In this document: in pieces, positions 13,484-14,266 of the stretch
Layout: every line of letters starts with the position of its first letter
How positions within the stretch are numbered: the first letter of the stretch is position 1
NCBI GenBank assembly: GCA_020741375.1
Contig: DYZF01000179.1
Coordinates: forward strand, 1-14,266
Direction: 5' to 3'
Length of the DNA stretch: 14,266 nt
Source of the DNA: Tessaracoccus flavescens
Lineage (GTDB): Bacteria; Actinomycetota; Actinomycetes; Propionibacteriales; Propionibacteriaceae
Notes under the pieces: generated by a model
The model's database searches: none
Told to the model about the DNA's origin: nothing
What the model saw: the letters and a program-made list of their open reading frames with translations, nothing else
Made by a program: the position numbers and the translations under genes

Positions 13484-14266
13484 ATGCTCGAGAACGAAAA
13501 CGATCCGATCGTCGCATCCGAAACCACCCCCACCACCCCGGCGCCGCGCCGCCGTCGCGCGGCATCGCGCCCGGCCGGAGCGCCGAAGCAGGTCGCCGCA
13601 CCGCCGGCCGTGCAGGCCATCTCGGCCCCGGTGACCGAGAACCCCGAAACACCTGTCGAGCCCGAGGCTGCCCCGGTTGCCGAGGCCGCCGCCGCGGAAG
13701 CCCCCGCAGACCTGCAGCCGCGCCGTCGGCGCGCCTCCACCCGTCCCGCCGGCGAGCCCACCGGTCGCCGTCGCCGCGTGAAGGAAGTTCCCGCTGCCGA
13801 CGAGGACGCTGCTGAGGCCGCACCCGAGCAGCCCGCTGCCGAGACCCCCGCGCCCGAAACCGACGCGCAGCCCGAGGCTGCATCCGCAGAGGAAGCACCC
13901 AAGCGCCCCACCCGTCGTCGCGCCACGCGTCGCACCGCAGCCCCGGAGCCTGCCGAGGCCCCGGCCGAGGTCGCGGAGACCGCCGCCCCCGCAGAGGCCG
14001 CGACGGAGGCCCCGGCCGAGGCCGCCGCCCAGCCGGCCGAGGTGAAGGCGCCGGAGGCCAAGGAACCTGCTCGCTCCCGCCGTCGCCGTTCCACCCGCGC
14101 CGCGGCAGCCCCGGAGCCCGCGGCCGAGGGTCAGCAGGACGACGAGTTGGAGGCCAAGCTCCGCGAGGCCGAGGAACTCGCCGAAGCGCGCAAGGCGCTG
14201 CTCGCCGATCCTTTCATCACCAGCGAATCCCGGGAAGCCCAGTTGGCTGCCCTCGCCGGCGCCATC
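13484..14266 (+). CDS. rne: Probable RNase E/G, disordered N-terminal part (runs off window)
   Basis: The frame is open from ATG 13484 to the window end, 261 residues, with no stop. The composition is Ala/Pro/Glu-rich with four Arg-rich modules near residues 22-34, 80-98, 144-150 and 199-205 (RRRRAASRPAG, RRRRASTRPAG, RRRATRRTAAP, RRRRSTRAAAAP), then a charged helix (about 219-240). This fits the long disordered arm ahead of the S1/RNase H core of actinobacterial RNase E/G, the endonuclease that starts mRNA decay and matures rRNA. The gene's place after DUF2344 is the usual one. AAAGGAG, four bases before ATG, sets the start, and a 186-base structured leader precedes it. The catalytic domain is not in the window, so the name rests on composition and synteny. 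Confidence 0.72.
   Translation, partial: MLENENDPIVASETTPTTPAPRRRRAASRPAGAPKQVAAPPAVQAISAPVTENPETPVEPEAAPVAEAAAAEAPADLQPRRRRASTRPAGEPTGRRRRVKEVPAADEDAAEAAPEQPAAETPAPETDAQPEAASAEEAPKRPTRRRATRRTAAPEPAEAPAEVAETAAPAEAATEAPAEAAAQPAEVKAPEAKEPARSRRRRSTRAAAAPEPAAEGQQDDELEAKLREAEELAEARKALLADPFITSESREAQLAALAGAI

Noticed and set aside
13228..14094. A 288-codon minus-strand frame, Ala/Ser/Gly-rich, looking like a repetitive surface protein
   Set aside because: It is the antisense of the Ala/Pro/Arg-rich rne N-terminus, and the repeats come from that gene's codons.
1..14266. CRISPR array, tRNA, rRNA, transposase, integrase
   Set aside because: No regular repeat-spacer pattern, no cloverleaf or CCA end, and no recombinase motif was seen on either strand.

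Overview
This is high-GC DNA from an actinobacterium. The gene set and order valS, folC, DUF4233, ndk, then a B12-binding radical SAM protein, its partner and an RNase E/G-type gene are typical of Actinomycetota. Many genes appear to be leaderless, which fits. A member of Propionibacteriales is my best guess, but the sequence alone does not prove the family.

Left part (1-5505), conserved core. On the minus strand are the start of valS (cut by the window edge) and a membrane-anchored DsbA-like thioredoxin-fold protein. Divergent from them runs a tight plus-strand cluster of folC, a DUF4233 membrane protein and ndk, joined by ATGA start/stop overlaps. A TIGR03960-type B12-binding radical SAM gene with its own promoter follows.

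Middle part (5506-12601), accessory block. It holds an XRE-MntA/HepT toxin-antitoxin pair under a palindromic operator; a minus-strand operon of alpha/beta hydrolase, GH1 beta-glycosidase and a GPH-family (MelB-like) symporter, probably for uptake and hydrolysis of a beta-glucoside; a DUF1846 protein; and a CynX/NimT-family MFS exporter or permease. These genes alternate in direction, with almost no space between convergent ends. The block separates the radical SAM gene from its usual partner, so it looks like an insertion into conserved synteny.

Right part (12602-14266), core resumed. The TIGR03936/DUF2344 radical-SAM-associated gene is followed by a structured 186-base leader and the disordered, Arg-module-rich N-terminus of a probable RNase E/G that runs off the window.

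Across the window at least eight genes have a TANNNT -10 box 6-10 bases before ATG/GTG and no Shine-Dalgarno sequence. Four others (dsbA-like, ndk, cynX-like, rne) have clear Shine-Dalgarno sequences. No tRNA, rRNA, CRISPR array, transposase or integrase was seen. No stretch over 300 bases lacks a gene.
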